The translations under genes were made by a program, and so were the position numbers. Source: Lates calcarifer (lineage: Eukaryota > Chordata > Actinopteri > Centropomidae). Taken from it: a DNA stretch of 64,000 bases. A model generated the notes under the pieces. The model had not been told where the DNA came from and ran no database searches. It saw nothing but the letters and a program-made list of their open reading frames with translations. The stretch spans positions 15,677,543 through 15,741,542 of the forward strand of contig NC_066844.1 of the NCBI RefSeq assembly GCF_001640805.2, written 5' to 3'. Each line of letters begins with the position of its first letter. Positions within the stretch are counted from its first letter, which is position 1. Of this stretch, positions 54,401 to 64,000 are shown in pieces.

Positions 54401-56919
54401 AGATGGCGATGCATCTGCTGGCAGGTCACTTTTGCTCTGAAACTGTCTCACAGCTGGGCTACACCTTGTCACAGTGTGTTATTTTGCTTGAAAAAGTGCC
54501 CTCTGCTCCTTTTAATAAGGGACATGTGGCAAGTAAATTATGTTTGACTAGATGGAGGGGATGCACACTATAAAGTGTGAAAAGATAATGGTGTGAAAGA
54601 ACTGATTCGCTGGAGTCCAATGCTATGCACTCGCTAATCTGAGCAATTACATACTCCATAGTGGAACTGCTGTGGACTTACACAGTTAAAACAACTACTC
54701 CACATGAATAAGTGGTTATGTTGCAGTGTGAAATTACCAAAAAAAAAGCCATTAAAATTAATTTAATGCCTGATGAGGATCGTGTTACGTATGTATGACA
54801 TTCCTGCTTTGATACTGGAGACACATTCATATTCACTCTAACACACAAATAGTGAGGTTATCAAATGAACATAATTCTTTTCACTATCATCAAAAGCAGG
54901 GGAGAAGAACGAGTAAGAGAAAAGATGTTTTCATTACAGCCTCACTCATTCTGCCTTTCTCTCTTAAGGTGTATAATTGTTTGGAGGGAGCAGAGATGGA
55001 TTGATCTATTTAGCCAGTGGAGCGGGTAATGCAGATCTATGGTGGGCGAGTGTTTTGGAAGGTGCTCCCCAGCCTTGCTCTCACTGTGACCTCCACAAAC
55101 AAAAGGGCCTGCCTTGTCTGCTGCTACAGAACAGGCAATGAAGGGCTCCCTCTCTGAAAGACATAAAGAAAGAAAAGAAGAAACATGGGTGTCAGGCACT
55201 GGCTTTGCTTGGCTTCTTACTATTCATGCCAATTTTTATGAAACATGGAGATGAGGTCTGTGTGTGGGTGAACATGTGTGCGTGCCTGCCTCACTGCGCT
55301 TCACCGACACTTTTCAGAGCAAAATGAAAACCTGCAGGAAATAAAATGGCTGGGAGTAAAAAAAAAAACCAAAAAAAACAATGGTGTGTTGTGGGCTTGC
55401 TGACTTGTGACGAAACAAATACAAATGAGGCAATTTGGCCTGAGAGGCAGGTGAATGAGGAATGCTGATTAAAAAAGAGAGCAGAGTGCAGGATAAAAGG
55501 CCTTTCATGTAGCCTGTGGGCTATGCTGTGTGCCGATAGCTGCTTCAACAAGACCCTCAGAGGGGGATCAGGATATCAAGTGGACTCTGATAAGAAGCCA
55601 CACAACGAAAAGGGAAGAGGCCTGCCCGGGGGTCTCGCGCACACATGTGAGCACACACGCACAAACACATACAAATCAAAATACATCAAACATGTGTGTG
55701 CATACACAACTAGGAGCAAACACAGAGAGGAGCAAGTCGCATGTCACAGATTAGTGCCTAATGGGATTGGCAGACCGGTGCAAGGCACTGTAATCAAGTC
55801 CACACAGCGGCCGATAGCAAAAACAGGACATGGAACAAAGGAAGCAATGAAAGGAAGAGGGACTGATCCTGCCATTACACACTGATCACAGAGCAGAGTT
55901 CTGCTAAGGGGTGGACCTGGCTCTCTGTCTCTTTCTACAATACTCAGTGAATGAGCTGCTACAGTATATGCATATCTCCCCCCCCACACACACACACTAC
56001 ATTTTAGTGATACATGTGCCACCCTTTATGTGAAAAACGCAGCAACTTACTTTTTATTTATGCGTGCGCTGCCTGTGCTGGGTGATAAATATTTACAGTG
56101 GGTGGCGGTGCGCTCAGTATTTGTGTCACGCCTGCCTAATCATGCACAGCATGTAAACACACACTTGATTATTTTCGCGCCAAGTATATGGGTTAATGAG
56201 AAGCCACTGAGCATGAGTTGGTCCCACTCTTACTGCCCGACACTCAAGTGCATAACAGTGATGTGTGAGAGAGACGGGAAAACAGAAACACAGAACAGCT
56301 TGAGAAAAAGACTAACCTTTACAGAAGCAAGAATGCAGCTCAATTTCTGTTGACGCATCCTCTGCATTTTGCTTCCGGAAGCTAAAAAGGGGAGTATGGC
56401 TGGGTGTTCTGCAAAGAGAGGGTCAAGAAAAAAGGACACGTGTGTATTGGGTAGAAAAGCAGCTTCAGGCCTTTGGCCCTCTTAAGATTTTTGATTAAAT
56501 TAGATTAAATTATTAGTTCAAAAATTTACAATCTTGACTAATATGAAGAAAATAATTTGTTCCAAGTTATCTAAAAACAACGATCATTTAAAGTTTACTC
56601 ATTTCAAATTGTGCAAAGGACTGAATTGAGAATTAGAGATGCATTCTTTAAAGTGAACCAAGTACTGCACCTTACCTTGGCAGGCTGGAAAAACCCCATT
56701 CGATCAACTTCTTTCTGAAAGTTTTAAGCCTGTGGCGGCTGTGAGGGGGCCCAGTGAAAGCTTTATGTCTATCTGCTGGCATATAAATCTGCAGAACAAC
56801 CTTGGAAAGCCCCGTGTGGTCTAACCTTCACTGGCTGTTCCCTGTTTCCCTACCATCACATTAGTCTCTGCTTCTATTCAAAGTCATTGTCACCAAGCAC
56901 TAAGAGAACACATAGGAGA

Positions 56920-56967
56920 GGGGGGGGGGGGGTGTTTGCTGATCGCGAGCAGGTGGGGGGGGGGGGG
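56920..56967 (+). repeat. two poly(G) runs, possible G-quadruplex
   Basis: G runs of about 13 bp each are separated by about 22 bp. On the tafa1 transcript the stretch is C-rich. Confidence 0.8.
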
Positions 56968-57453
56968 ATTCAAATTAAATGAATACAAATCATGTGATCA
57001 CCCTGTCACAGAGTGCTGGACTGCTGGCTCCGAGGACCGAACTCCCTTCATTATTTTTGCATGCCGCATTCGGAGTCAGTTTACAGAGCCGAAAGGCAGC
57101 GCAGAAGCAGAGTGGCCGTTAACTTTATCTCTGAGAGGAGTGTGGCCTGAGGCAGAGCCCACCTGTTTGTTTACTGCCTGCTTTATGTTTCTTCTTTACT
57201 ACTATGGGCCCTTAGCTAGGTTGCTTACACTCCACCTTGGTATACAGAGGGCATTTTTGATAACAGTATTACTTGTGCACGTCCTTTTTACCCACAGGTT
57301 TGACACAGTGCATGTTTGATTGTTCAATGACAGAGGATTAATTAAAAATGAAGCAGGCAGTTGGCAAGCATTGTTAAGGCATTTAATTAGAGTATTCAAA
57401 CAAAGCGTCTTGTTATTTCTTGAGACTGAAGTAAAAAGTAAAGTGACATTTTA

Positions 57454-64000
<6,547 letters not shown>

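Overview
This window is teleost fish nuclear DNA, probably from a spiny-rayed (percomorph-type) species. It is AT-rich, intron-rich and full of microsatellites. It also carries interspersed repeats that I recognise as typical of teleost genomes, plus decayed hAT and Tc1/mariner remnants. Nothing prokaryotic, no CRISPR array and no rRNA or convincing tRNA gene was seen. Nearly all of the open reading frames are chance frames in non-coding DNA.

Only two genes are supported, and both belong to the TAFA (FAM19A) family of small secreted, cysteine-rich, chemokine-like neural proteins. The plus-strand gene is complete in its coding part. Its coding exons are 2910-3024, 10972-11127, 21134-21258 and 23429-23440, and they join in perfect phase into a 135-residue precursor with a signal peptide and the full ten-cysteine TAFA signature. 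I call it tafa4. The minus-strand gene is present only at its 3' end: a 125-bp exon at 57709-57833 and the last coding exon at 51444-51461 (I-H-P-R-T-stop). I call it tafa1; its upstream exons must lie beyond 64000.

The two genes point at each other across about 28 kb of gene-free DNA (23441-51443). Human TAFA4 and TAFA1 are likewise convergent neighbours on chromosome 3p14, so the window is a conserved syntenic block. This supports the paralogue assignment independently of the protein sequence.

Layout: 1-1509, upstream DNA with a CTCF-like site; 1510-1701, a candidate 5'UTR exon; 1702-2908, an intron with an inverted pair of teleost repeats; 2909-23440, tafa4 coding exons and three introns of about 7.9, 10.0 and 2.2 kb; 23441-50100, intergenic DNA with repeat remnants and several stretches that look like conserved non-coding elements; 50102-51461, the tafa1 terminal exon; 51462-57708, the last tafa1 intron; 57834-64000, another tafa1 intron running off the window.

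The most interesting leads are: a candidate alternative last exon of tafa4 (acceptor, 19 codons, stop and AATAAA within 150 bp); an upstream ORF whose stop overlaps the tafa4 start codon after splicing; and dinucleotide repeats lying just downstream of a splice donor in each of the two paralogues.
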